64,000 nt of DNA from Hyphomonadaceae bacterium TMED5 (GTDB lineage Bacteria; Pseudomonadota; Alphaproteobacteria; Caulobacterales; Hyphomonadaceae). Where the stretch lies: contig NHBK01000002.1 in NCBI GenBank assembly GCA_002173095.1, positions 124,001-188,000 of the forward strand, given 5' to 3'. The notes below the pieces were generated by a model. That model was not told where the DNA came from. It ran no database searches and was given only the letters and a program-made list of their open reading frames with translations. The first letter of the stretch is position 1. Each line of letters begins with the position of its first letter. Shown here piece after piece: positions 19,236 through 27,028 of this stretch. The position numbers were made by a program, and so were the translations under genes.

Positions 19236-20701
19236 GCCTGAAACCCCAACCGCTTTTCCAGACGGTTTGAGAACCAGGTCAGGATTTTGCGCCAAAGCTC
19301 GTCTTTCAGGACCTGACCTTCAACATCATAATCCATGCTTGGATTGTCGTTGATCTCGATTACGACAACGCCATTTCCGGTGTCTTTCAGGTCCACGCCA
19401 TAAAGCCCGTCGCCGATCAGGCGGGCTGCGCGCACAGCAACATCTACCACATCAGCAGGCACATCTTCAATCGCGAAGGTTTTGTGGTCGCCTTCGGTCA
19501 TCTTGCCGTCTTTGCCGTGTTTGACGATCTGCCAATGGCCCCGCGCCATTTCATACTGGCAGGCATAGATGGGCTCGCCGCCCAGTACACCCACGCGCCA
19601 GTCAAAGGCAGTCGGTACGAAGGATTGCGCGATAACGAGCGCTGTTTCCTTGAAGATTTCCTTCGCGCCAGCCTGAAGCTCTTCCAGCGTGTGGGCTTTC
19701 ACCATATGCGCACCGAAAGAACCGTCTGGCGTTTTGAGGATAACCGGTGAGCCAAGGCGTTCCATCACGCCAGCGAGCGGTGTCTTCTCATCCAGAATTT
19801 CGGTCGGTGGAATCGGTACATTCGCGTTTTCCAGTATCTCTTTCAGATACACCTTATTGGTGCAGCGGATCATGCTGGTCGTATCATCGATGACAGGCAT
19901 GCCTTCTTGCTCGGCGCGGCGGGCGAACCGATAAGTGTAGTTGTCGATGCTGGTCGTCGCGCGAATGAACAGCGCATCAAATTCTGAAAGGCTGGTCAGG
20001 TCTGACGGGTCAATCACCTCAACCTCAATGCCCATTTTGTCTGCGACACTGGCAAAGCGTTTCATGGAGGCGTGAGAGGAGGGCGGTGTTTTCTCTTTGT
20101 CGTCCATCAGAATGGCGAGCGACCATTTCGCGGGCGTGCGGGATTTCTCAGCTTTGATGCGGCCAGCGGTATAGGTGGCCAGCGCATCCAGAAAGAAAGC
20201 GCGGCGTTCATCCTTTAGCTTGTGAGGCGGGACGGGTTTTATTCTGGAAATCTCAAACGGCGCTTTTGTGTCGAATTCGATCTCCAGAGCGGGCGTGCGG
20301 AACCAGTCAGAGGCCTCTCGTGCGAGGCGCTCATAGCCTTGTTCCGGTGTGCGGGAGAAGGCAACAAACATGCGCTCGACTGTCTCTGCGCCTTTGCTAC
20401 GCGCTTCGCGCAGGCGGGCATTCAGGTCTGGCAAAGCATGGGCGTAGAGTGCCTTCTGTGACAGCTCTTTCATCGTCAGCACGCTCGGGCTCACACGGTG
20501 GCCGCGCGCTTCTGCCAGAAGGGAGGCGTAATAGCCCTCAGACTGATAGCCATAGGAGCGGGCAAGGTTCAGCACATATGGACGGCGGCCCACGAACAGT
20601 TTCGGATTGGAGAGATAATCTGCAATCCGCATGACTTTATGGGGCGTTTCAGCCTGACCGATATCGCTCAGGTTTTCGACGAGGATGAGCCAGTCACTCA
20701 T
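19232..20701 (-). CDS. RimK-like ATP-grasp ligase with RLAN N-terminal domain
   Basis: A 489-residue protein. Residues 1 to about 200 match the RimK-like ATP-grasp N-terminal (RLAN) type, including VGRRPYVLNLARSYGYQSEGYY. The C-terminal part is a RimK-type ATP-grasp ligase with VILKTPDGSFGAHMVKA (ATP lysine and glycine loop), DWRVGVLGG and GLYGVDLKDTGNGVVVIEINDNPS (metal-binding Glu/Asn). Such enzymes form an amide bond between a carboxylate and an amine; the substrate here is unknown. The start overlaps the GNAT gene stop by 4 bp, so ligase and acetyltransferase are coupled. Confidence 0.85.
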   Translation of the reverse strand: MSDWLILVENLSDIGQAETPHKVMRIADYLSNPKLFVGRRPYVLNLARSYGYQSEGYYASLLAEARGHRVSPSVLTMKELSQKALYAHALPDLNARLREARSKGAETVERMFVAFSRTPEQGYERLAREASDWFRTPALEIEFDTKAPFEISRIKPVPPHKLKDERRAFFLDALATYTAGRIKAEKSRTPAKWSLAILMDDKEKTPPSSHASMKRFASVADKMGIEVEVIDPSDLTSLSEFDALFIRATTSIDNYTYRFARRAEQEGMPVIDDTTSMIRCTNKVYLKEILENANVPIPPTEILDEKTPLAGVMERLGSPVILKTPDGSFGAHMVKAHTLEELQAGAKEIFKETALVIAQSFVPTAFDWRVGVLGGEPIYACQYEMARGHWQIVKHGKDGKMTEGDHKTFAIEDVPADVVDVAVRAARLIGDGLYGVDLKDTGNGVVVIEINDNPSMDYDVEGQVLKDELWRKILTWFSNRLEKRLGFQA

Positions 20702-21210
20702 GATTTATCTTTCTTCTGGCAGGTCAGGTCGAGCTGCATGATGAGTGCATCTTCGCCATCGTCATAATAATGGTCTTTGCGGCCAATCACTTTGAAGCCA
20801 GTGCGTTCATAAAGTGAGATGGCGCGGGCATTCGATTTTCGAACTTCCAGACGCAGGCGAAGGCAGTCGCGGTCACATGCGACCTGCTTCGCGGCTGCGA
20901 TCAGCGCACGCCCAATGCCCTGACCTCCGGCATCAACAGATACTGAAATTGAATAAAGCCGGGCGGTCTGAACGCCTTTCCGGTAAAGCAGGATCGCAGC
21001 GCCTGTAACGCGGCCCGAATCGGCAACCAGACAATCTGCAGATGGCACACGTAAAAGTCGGCGCAGGCTGTCGCGTGAAAGCCTGTCATTTTCTTCGAAA
21101 TTGGATTCCAGTGCGAGAATCTGGGCCACGTCTTCAGAGGTCGCACGGCGTATGTCAGGCTGGTTCAAACGCGTAATGGTCCGGAACGATAATGATCGCC
21201 CGAAATACAC
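20698..21210 (-). CDS. GNAT family N-acetyltransferase
   Basis: A 170-residue acetyltransferase resembling the RimI branch: acetyl-CoA loop GGQGIGRALI, then LRLEVRKSNARAISLYERTGFKVIGRKDHYY, the classic motif A/B run. Likely cytoplasmic. It is the first gene of a two-gene unit with the RimK-like ligase. An N-acetyltransferase next to an RLAN/ATP-grasp ligase suggests biosynthesis or modification of a small peptide or amino-acid conjugate; that is inference from context. Confidence 0.8.
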   Translation of the reverse strand: MYFGRSLSFRTITRLNQPDIRRATSEDVAQILALESNFEENDRLSRDSLRRLLRVPSADCLVADSGRVTGAAILLYRKGVQTARLYSISVSVDAGGQGIGRALIAAAKQVACDRDCLRLRLEVRKSNARAISLYERTGFKVIGRKDHYYDDGEDALIMQLDLTCQKKDKS

Positions 21211-21358
21211 CTAATTCGGGTCTCTGTCATGCATTCTCACGCGGCGGACATCTAAATTCTGAAGCCCGTAAATTGCAGTGGAAACTGTTAAATCTGCCTT
21301 CACGTATTGGCCGGATGGTCTACACCGGATGGATACGATTAAAGGAAAAGGGTGCTCT

Positions 21359-22216
21359 ATGCTGCGTCTGGGTTTCGCGACTGCAATCTCATGTCTGCTC
21401 ATTGGTTCAATGGCGCAAACGGCGCAGGCAGAATGGGCAACGCCAGATCCTGCGCTGGATGCAGAGGTGCAGGCCTGTTTCGAACAGGACGGTGTGGGCT
21501 TCCTGCCGGATAGCGACGTGATTTGCTATAATGCGGCCATCTTCCCTGAAGAGTTTCTCCAGTTGAATGATCTGGAACCCGCAAGCCGCATCATCATCAC
21601 AAGTCCGGGCGGCAATGTCGCCACAGCGCGGGGAATGAGCACGATTCTGGACAATCGCGCTGAGTCTGTGGTGATTGCAGGGCCGTGTATGTCTGCATGC
21701 GCCATGGTCATTCTGCCGGGGTTGGATGAGGTCTATATCCACCGCACAGCTCATATCGCGGTGCATGGTATTACAATGATCCCATTTGGCCGCTGGTATG
21801 GCTGGCTGAAAGACGATGAAGAACCAGGCTCTGTCGCGACACTGATCGCCCAGTCCGGATACAATCTCGACTTTGCGTTACATGGCTCTGGCACAACGCA
21901 TATGCGGGCGCATCTGGAAGGTCAGGGCATTGATGTGGGCTATATTATGGATGTGTCTGACGCGATGGAGGCTGATGCACGCGCATTCACCTCATGCCGT
22001 GTCGACGTGAAAGACTATTGGGGCATTCTGAATGCAGAGCATTTGCAGACATATCTGGGAGACCATCTGACGGGCATGGAGCCATTCGTTCAGAGTTGGT
22101 CTGACCCGGCAAATGCAGCTTATCTTGAGTGGGGGCATCCGATTTCGGACATGACCTACATCATGAACCGGTCTTTCGGTGAGGCAGAATGTTCAGAGGT
22201 CAGCGCCAGCGAGTGA
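21359..22216 (+). CDS. Secreted ClpP/crotonase-like protein (COG3904 type)
   Basis: A 285-residue exported protein. The start ATG at 21359 was chosen because GGAAAAGGG precedes it and it opens a standard signal peptide (cleavage near AQAE). The body has SPGGNVATARGM followed by VIAGPCMSACAMVILPG and IHRTAHIAVHG. That is the strand-turn-helix with a small-residue nucleophile elbow (Ser in MSAC) and a following His seen in ClpP/SppA-like periplasmic proteins. Protease activity is plausible but unproven. Its last 24 bp overlap the convergent SixA-like gene. Confidence 0.65.
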   Translation: MLRLGFATAISCLLIGSMAQTAQAEWATPDPALDAEVQACFEQDGVGFLPDSDVICYNAAIFPEEFLQLNDLEPASRIIITSPGGNVATARGMSTILDNRAESVVIAGPCMSACAMVILPGLDEVYIHRTAHIAVHGITMIPFGRWYGWLKDDEEPGSVATLIAQSGYNLDFALHGSGTTHMRAHLEGQGIDVGYIMDVSDAMEADARAFTSCRVDVKDYWGILNAEHLQTYLGDHLTGMEPFVQSWSDPANAAYLEWGHPISDMTYIMNRSFGEAECSEVSASE

Positions 22217-22717
22217 TTTTGGCGTGAAGAAATCTTCCAGTTCAAAATTATAGGCGTTGAACGGATCATCTTCCTTGGCGGTGAACAATGCGACGGCGGC
22301 TGTCGGGAATTTGATGCGGATCTGGTTGGCGGCGTAGGAATTACGAAAGCCGCCCATTTCCGTTAGTTGAAGGGCCAGTTCGTGAAGGCCCGGATTGTGA
22401 CCGATGACGATGAGCGCATCAGTGTCGGCGATCTTCTCAATCGAAGCGATGATTTCTTCCGGCGTGGCCAGATACAGGTCTTCGCTAAAACTGTATTTGA
22501 GGCCGGGATAGAGACGTTGAAGCTCTGAGAAGGTTTCACGCGTGCGCCGGGCCGAGGAGACAAGCGCATAGCTTGGTTCGACCTTTAATGCTTTCAGCTG
22601 GCTCGCAATGATCTGTGCATCTGAGTGTCCACGGTCCGTCAGCTTGCGAGATTCATCCGTACCGGTTTCGGCATAGGGTTCGGTCTTGGCGTGACGGAAG
22701 AGGATCAGTTGCTTCAT
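22193..22717 (-). CDS. SixA-like phosphohistidine phosphatase
   Basis: A 174-residue histidine phosphatase superfamily member. RHAKTEP near the N-terminus provides the phosphohistidine-forming RH(G/A) motif, with partner Arg in SSARRTRETF and second His in VIGHNPGLHELA. SixA removes phosphate from histidines of phosphorelay/PTS proteins; the family assignment is firm, the physiological target unknown. The start ATG at 22717 places RHAK at residues 8-11 as is usual; a longer in-frame start is unlikely. Confidence 0.82.
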   Translation of the reverse strand: MKQLILFRHAKTEPYAETGTDESRKLTDRGHSDAQIIASQLKALKVEPSYALVSSARRTRETFSELQRLYPGLKYSFSEDLYLATPEEIIASIEKIADTDALIVIGHNPGLHELALQLTEMGGFRNSYAANQIRIKFPTAAVALFTAKEDDPFNAYNFELEDFFTPKSLAGADL

Positions 22718-22864
22718 AAAGCGATTTGTAATCCGTATTGATAGCGTTTGGGAACTCATTTCAGCACGCGCAGAGATATATCTCTGACGCGCATCTTCAG
22801 AATAGATGAGTCGCTATCGCACGAATATCAATTGGATCGCGAAATAAAACTGCCTGTTTTGGGC

Positions 22865-23308
22865 TTATGCCTTTGCGTTGACCGCAATGCCTGAGGCGCG
22901 GGTTTTACCCGTTGTTGTGCCCATTGCACCATAGGCTTTAGGCCCTGAGGCTTCATTCGCGACTTCGCGGGCAATGGTTTCTACAAGGCCCTCTGTGACC
23001 TCACGCATGGCGGACAGCGCCACATTATGCTCGGCCAGAACGGACTGAAAGCTACGCACAACCTCGAAGAGTTCTTTGCGCAGCGAAATGTCAGCCTGAA
23101 GCATGGCTTTGGCATTCTGTGCGAGGTCTGTCATTTCCAGACGGTAAGTGTGCGCCAGACGTTCTTTTTCTTCCCAGTCTGTCGATGACGCGTCGAGTTT
23201 GCGCGCTTTCAACGCGGCTGTCTCGGTGATCATCAGCTCAGTCAGGCGTTTGGTGAGCGCAATCAGCTGTGTCAGCCGATCATTAATGTCATGTGCTGCC
23301 AGTGTCAT
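22865..23308 (-). CDS. FlgN-like / FlbY-type flagellar protein
   Basis: A 147-residue, almost wholly alpha-helical soluble protein with long heptad stretches, ending in a Gly/Ala-rich tail. It follows flgJ in the same orientation (12 bp gap). In Caulobacter-type genomes a small helical flagellar protein of this kind sits with flgI-flgJ, and FlgN-family chaperones have this build. The exact family is an inference from size, helicity and context; no diagnostic motif was identified. Confidence 0.55.
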   Translation of the reverse strand: MTLAAHDINDRLTQLIALTKRLTELMITETAALKARKLDASSTDWEEKERLAHTYRLEMTDLAQNAKAMLQADISLRKELFEVVRSFQSVLAEHNVALSAMREVTEGLVETIAREVANEASGPKAYGAMGTTTGKTRASGIAVNAKA

Positions 23309-23319
23309 AGCGTTTGCTC

Positions 23320-23625
23320 CTATTCGCTGAGCCCCTGCATACGCAGGATTTCAGAATAAACCTGATCGGCGAGACCAATACCGCCCTGTGCGGTCATTTC
23401 TTTTGCATATTCCTCGACCAGCATGGGGCGGAAAGCGCGTTCGCCTTCGCCGCCGCCTGTCAGTCCATCAGTGTCCAGCGCTTCAAACATTGGCGCGAGC
23501 ATCTGGGAGAGGAACATGGCTTCAAATTCTTCAGCGATTTCGCGTGCCGCTTCGCGTGTATCTACGCGGTGCAGGCCCGGCAGGCTGACCGGCATGGATG
23601 ATGAGAGGGCATCGACTTCATTCAT
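23320..23625 (-). CDS. flgJ: Rod-binding protein FlgJ, N-terminal domain only
   Basis: A 101-residue protein with EFEAMFLSQMLAPMFEAL and a C-terminal EYAKEMTAQGGIGLADQVY, the rod-capping domain of FlgJ. The C-terminal glucosaminidase domain found in enteric FlgJ is absent, as is common in alphaproteobacteria, so rod passage through peptidoglycan must use a separate hydrolase. It starts 2 bp after the flgI stop and is probably translated from the flgI transcript. Confidence 0.88.
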   Translation of the reverse strand: MNEVDALSSSMPVSLPGLHRVDTREAAREIAEEFEAMFLSQMLAPMFEALDTDGLTGGGEGERAFRPMLVEEYAKEMTAQGGIGLADQVYSEILRMQGLSE

Positions 23626-23627
23626 GA

Positions 23628-24740
23628 CTACATCACCTCAATATCGGCCTGCAGCGCACCGGACGCCTTCAAAGCCTGTAAAATGGAGATCATATCGCGC
23701 GGCGTTACACCCAGAGCATTAAGGCCATCGACGAGATCGCGAAGCGGTACGCCGCCATCCAGAACCGCAAGGCCGGTACCATCTTCCAGAACCTGAACGC
23801 CGCTTTGTGGGACGACGGTCGTTTCACCATCAGAAAATGGCGCAGGCTGGCTGATCGCAGGTTGTTCTGAAATCTGAATGGTCAGATTGCCCTGTGCGAT
23901 CGCAACAGTGGAAACGCGAACGGTTTCGCCCATGACAATCACGCCAGAGGCTTCATCAATGACGATACGAGCAGGCTGGTCTGGCTCAACGACCAGATTT
24001 TCAATCTCGGTGATCAGCGACGTCATATCGCGGTTCGGCGGGCGGGTGATCCGCACTGTGCCGGAATCTTCTGCGACTGCGAGGTCCATGCCCATATAGG
24101 CGTTGATCGCAACAGCGATGCGCTGAGACGTCGTGAAGTCCGGATTGCGCAGTGCGAGGCGCAGCGAGCTCTGATGAGCAAGGGCGAACTCGACTTCGCG
24201 CTCAATTAGGGCGCCGTTCGGAATGCGGCCAATGGTTGGGACGTTGCGAATGACGGATGTACCGCTATCGCCGCTGGCTGCGAAGCCGCCTGCAGCAACC
24301 GGACCCTGACCGACCGCATAGACTTGTCCATCTGCGCCGACGAGCGGGGTAACCAGCAGAATACCGCCAGACAATGAGCCGGCATCGCCAAGGCTGGACA
24401 CGCTGACATCAATACGTGAACCGTTTGTCGCAAATGCGGGAAGGTTCGCTGTCACCATAACGGCGGCGACGTTCCGCGTGTTGAGGTTCTGGTCGCGCGT
24501 ATTCACACCCAGACGCTCAAGCATGGCTTCGAGGCTCTGACGTGTGAAAGGTGAATTTCGAAGTGAGTCGCCGGTACCGTTAAGGCCAACGACCAATCCG
24601 TAACCAATTAGCTGGTTTTCACGGACGCCCTCAATGTCTACAATATCTTTCAGGCGCGAACCGGCGCTGGCAGGCATGCTGAACGCAGCCGAAAAGGCCA
24701 GTGTCAGCGCGAGCGCGGAATGTCTGATGAATTGACGCAT
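23628..24740 (-). CDS. flgI: Flagellar P-ring protein FlgI
   Basis: Periplasmic protein forming the P-ring around the rod, with FlgA as chaperone. It is 370 residues with a signal peptide (about 1-26) and highly conserved stretches RLKDIVDIEGVRENQLIGYGLVVGLNGTGD, DVSVSSLGDAGSLSGG and the C-terminal LVDGLNALGVTPRDMI. It is first gene of a minus-strand unit flgI-flgJ-FlgN-like. A near-consensus CtrA box lies 55 bp upstream (24795-24811). Confidence 0.97.
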   Translation of the reverse strand: MRQFIRHSALALTLAFSAAFSMPASAGSRLKDIVDIEGVRENQLIGYGLVVGLNGTGDSLRNSPFTRQSLEAMLERLGVNTRDQNLNTRNVAAVMVTANLPAFATNGSRIDVSVSSLGDAGSLSGGILLVTPLVGADGQVYAVGQGPVAAGGFAASGDSGTSVIRNVPTIGRIPNGALIEREVEFALAHQSSLRLALRNPDFTTSQRIAVAINAYMGMDLAVAEDSGTVRITRPPNRDMTSLITEIENLVVEPDQPARIVIDEASGVIVMGETVRVSTVAIAQGNLTIQISEQPAISQPAPFSDGETTVVPQSGVQVLEDGTGLAVLDGGVPLRDLVDGLNALGVTPRDMISILQALKASGALQADIEVM

Positions 24741-24794
24741 ATTGAGCGAGCCCTTTTAATTTCCTGCAATTTTAAAAGTGCGACGCAAAAAAAC

Positions 24795-24811
24795 GGTTAA
24801 CGTCTAATTCA
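24795..24811 (-). promoter_or_regulatory. Candidate CtrA box upstream of flgI
   Basis: Read on the minus strand: TGAA-N7-TTAACC, matching the CtrA consensus TTAA-N7-TTAA(C) at all but one core base, 55 bp before the flgI start. CtrA control of early flagellar genes is established in Caulobacter. Confidence 0.45.
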
Positions 24812-24824
24812 CCACCAATCCGCC

Positions 24825-24841
24825 ATAACAGTTTCTTAACC
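24825..24841 (+). promoter_or_regulatory. Candidate CtrA box upstream of fliX
   Basis: ATAA-N7-TTAACC, one core mismatch from TTAA-N7-TTAAC, ending 41 bp before the fliX ATG. Together with the opposite-facing box at 24795-24811 it forms a divergent flgI/fliX control region. Confidence 0.45.
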
Positions 24842-24881
24842 ATGCGGATTCGCGCGCGGATTTTGGCGGAGTTTTCGGTTC

Positions 24882-25319
24882 ATGCGGATTGAAAAAACAC
24901 GATCCACCGGAGTGACACGATCAGGCAGCCGTACAGGCGATGCTGGCGATTCGGCTGCGTTTCGAAATGCGCTGGGCAGCTCGACGGCTGCTGCGTCTGC
25001 TACAAATGTCGGTGCGAGTGTCGGCGTTAACTCTGTTGCAGCGCTCATGGCGCTTCAGTCAGCTGAAGATCCGCTGGAAAAACGACGCCGGGTCGAGCGT
25101 CGCGGACGACAGTTGCTGGATGGTCTCGATCGGTTGAAGCTGGATATGCTGGAGGGCGGCGACCCGCGCTCAACGCTGGAACGCCTGAAAGCGGTGCTCG
25201 AATCGGAGCGAGAAAACAGCGGCGAGCAGGAGCTGGAATCGCTGATCGATCAGATTGAACTTCGTGTTGAGGTTGAGTTGGCGAAGCTGGAAACCAATCA
25301 ATCCGTGTCCGGAATCTGA
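24882..25319 (+). CDS. fliX: Flagellar assembly regulator FliX
   Basis: A 145-residue protein matching FliX, which in Caulobacter links early basal-body assembly to the FlbD transcription factor. Visible: N-terminal MRIEKTRSTG, a low-complexity Ser/Ala/Gly linker, a conserved block MALQSAEDPLEKRRR, then RGRQLLDGLDRLKLDMLEG and a helical acidic end. It is transcribed divergently from flgI. A 10-bp direct repeat (CATGCGGATT at 24841 and 24881) spans the leader; the second copy carries the start codon, and the first copy's ATG is out of frame. Confidence 0.88.
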   Translation: MRIEKTRSTGVTRSGSRTGDAGDSAAFRNALGSSTAAASATNVGASVGVNSVAALMALQSAEDPLEKRRRVERRGRQLLDGLDRLKLDMLEGGDPRSTLERLKAVLESERENSGEQELESLIDQIELRVEVELAKLETNQSVSGI

Positions 25320-25426
25320 TCTACTAGTCGTTTTACTGAGTTTTCTCCTGCATTCATCGATTGAAACCCCGGAGCATTGGCTATATAGACCGCTCGCATA
25401 ACGCAGCCGAGCATCGGGAGTCGAGT

Positions 25427-25843
25427 ATGAGTACGACTGATCTGGATGGCTATAAGCCAACCTCTGACGAAGAGTTCATGAACGATCGTCAGCTTGCGTA
25501 TTTTCGGAAGAAATTAGAAGACTGGAAACAGGATATTATCGACGGGTCAAAGACCACAATCGGTAACCTCCAGGAAGACTCCAGCTCACTTCCGGATCTG
25601 GTAGACCGGGCATCTGCCGAGAGTGATAAAGCTCTTGAACTCAGAACCCGCGACCGCCAGCGTAAGCTTATTAACAAAATTGATGCAGCAATCCGACGTA
25701 TTGAAGATGGTACGTATGGTTATTGCGAAATGACCGGAGACCCGATTGCGCTGGGCCGGTTGGAAGCGCGCCCTACAGCGACGCTTTCTCTTGAGGCGCA
25801 GGAAGCCCATGAGCGGAAAGAAAAAACCGTCCGCGACGATTAA
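25427..25843 (+). CDS. dksA: DksA-type RNA polymerase-binding regulator
   Basis: A 138-residue secondary-channel regulator of RNA polymerase (stringent response partner of ppGpp). The start ATG at 25427 follows GGGAG. It has the coiled-coil helices with tip region DLVDRASAESDKALELRTRDR, then the C-terminal globular part GTYGYCEMTGDPIALGRLEARPTATLSLEAQE. Only one of the four zinc-finger cysteines of canonical DksA is present (CEMT instead of CxxC; Ser and Ala in the second pair), so it probably folds without zinc. Followed by a strong terminator. Confidence 0.92.
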   Translation: MSTTDLDGYKPTSDEEFMNDRQLAYFRKKLEDWKQDIIDGSKTTIGNLQEDSSSLPDLVDRASAESDKALELRTRDRQRKLINKIDAAIRRIEDGTYGYCEMTGDPIALGRLEARPTATLSLEAQEAHERKEKTVRDD

Positions 25844-25871
25844 AACGTCTACTGAACAATAGCCTTTATGC

Positions 25872-25903
25872 AGCCCGCCATCCTATGATTGGCGGGCTTT
25901 TTA
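25872..25903 (+). terminator. Rho-independent terminator of dksA
   Basis: 9-bp stem AGCCCGCCA / TGGCGGGCT (25872-25880 and 25890-25898) with a 9-nt loop, followed by a T-rich tract, 28 bp after the dksA stop. Confidence 0.88.
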
Positions 25904-25926
25904 TTGTTCGGGGGAGGAAAAATAAA

Positions 25927-26715
25927 ATGAACTTCGATGATCTGATAAATGGGTTCCGCTCAGAAGAGATTGGCGCATTAACTATGGATGCCCCTCAAAG
26001 CTGGGCTCAGGGGCGTACGCTATATGGCGGACTGTCTGCGGCTCTGTGTCATGTTTCTGCGATGGCCAGCGCTGAGATTGATAAACCCCTGCGCTCGGCC
26101 GTTATCGCATTTGTCGGGCCGTCCTCTGGTCAGCTGACCGGAAGCGCAGAAATCATGCGGCAAGGTAAATCTACCATCATGATGGATGCTGTGCTGCATG
26201 GCGAAAAGGGTATCGGAACGAAGGCGTTGCTGATCTATGGCAATGCGCGCGACAGCAAGCTCAATCAATCTGATCTCGCAGCCCCCCAGGTGGATGCACC
26301 GGAAGATTGCCCGTCGCTTTGGGGGGATCGAAAAGCGGCGAACTTTGCGCGAAATTTTGAACTCAGACGCGCTGGTGGTCTGACCCCGATGGGCGGGAAT
26401 GAGCGCGGAGACATGCTGGTCTGGGTGCGCCATGCAACAGAGGCTTCGGTTGATGACACCGCCGCGCTGTTCGCTCTGGCGGATGTTCTGCCGCCAGCCT
26501 GCTTCACCATGATGTCAGAGGGCGCGCCGATCAGCACGGTGACATGGTCTCTGGAGTTTCTGATGCCTGAGGTCGAGGTCGCCAATAACTGGTTCCTGAT
26601 GAAGTCGGTCGCCGAACACACCGCTGACGGCTATTCCAGTCAGGCTATGTATGTCTGGGACAGGCAGGGTAGGCCGGTCATTGCGGCCCGCCAGAATGTA
26701 ACGGTTTTCTATTGA
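25927..26715 (+). CDS. TesB-like double-hotdog acyl-CoA thioesterase family protein
   Basis: A 262-residue cytoplasmic protein with the two-hotdog layout. The N-terminal half has WAQGRTLYGGLSAALC (hotdog helix with the YGG turn) and RQGKSTIMMDAVL. The C-terminal half has ADVLPPACFTMM, STVTWSLEFLMPEV and a final SQAMYVWDRQGRPVIAARQNVTVFY, typical of thioesterase family proteins of this type. The start ATG at 25927 is preceded by a strong GGGGGAGGA site within the dksA terminator loop-out. Substrate unknown. Confidence 0.8.
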   Translation: MNFDDLINGFRSEEIGALTMDAPQSWAQGRTLYGGLSAALCHVSAMASAEIDKPLRSAVIAFVGPSSGQLTGSAEIMRQGKSTIMMDAVLHGEKGIGTKALLIYGNARDSKLNQSDLAAPQVDAPEDCPSLWGDRKAANFARNFELRRAGGLTPMGGNERGDMLVWVRHATEASVDDTAALFALADVLPPACFTMMSEGAPISTVTWSLEFLMPEVEVANNWFLMKSVAEHTADGYSSQAMYVWDRQGRPVIAARQNVTVFY

Positions 26716-26968
26716 GATCAGTCGGGCCACTCTGATGGGCCTGGCAATTTCAAATTTGCAGAATGATGGAGCCTGATGGAGTTGCGGCGATCTCCTTACT
26801 GGGATCGCCGCTTATACACCCAACGCTCGGCGTTGCCCGCCAGCCAGATGTTTTTATGTGAAGAAAGAAAACAGTCGGTTACCGGAAAGTTTTCAAAACC
26901 TTACTTTAAAAGGAAAATTCGTTTTCAATTTGATCGATTAAGTAAAGATTTGAAACTATACATGAAAA
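26716..26968. other. Non-coding gap between convergent thioesterase and flgH
   Basis: About 250 bp with no supported gene. It contains a 9-bp inverted repeat at 26784-26811 (GCGGCGATC / GATCGCCGC, 10-nt loop). This could end thioesterase transcription but lacks a good T tract. The region 26860-26965 is strikingly AT-rich compared with its surroundings. Confidence 0.5.
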
Positions 26969-26993
26969 ACCCGGCAGAACGTGCCTGCCGGGT
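26969..26993 (-). terminator. Rho-independent terminator of the flgF-G-A-H operon
   Basis: 9-bp stem ACCCGGCAG / CTGCCGGGT with a 7-nt loop. On the minus strand it is followed by TTTTT (complement of 26965-26969). It lies about 35 bp beyond the flgH stop. Confidence 0.82.
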
Positions 26994-27028
26994 AAAAACT
27001 GCCTGGTATGTCTTGCCGGATTGTTTAA

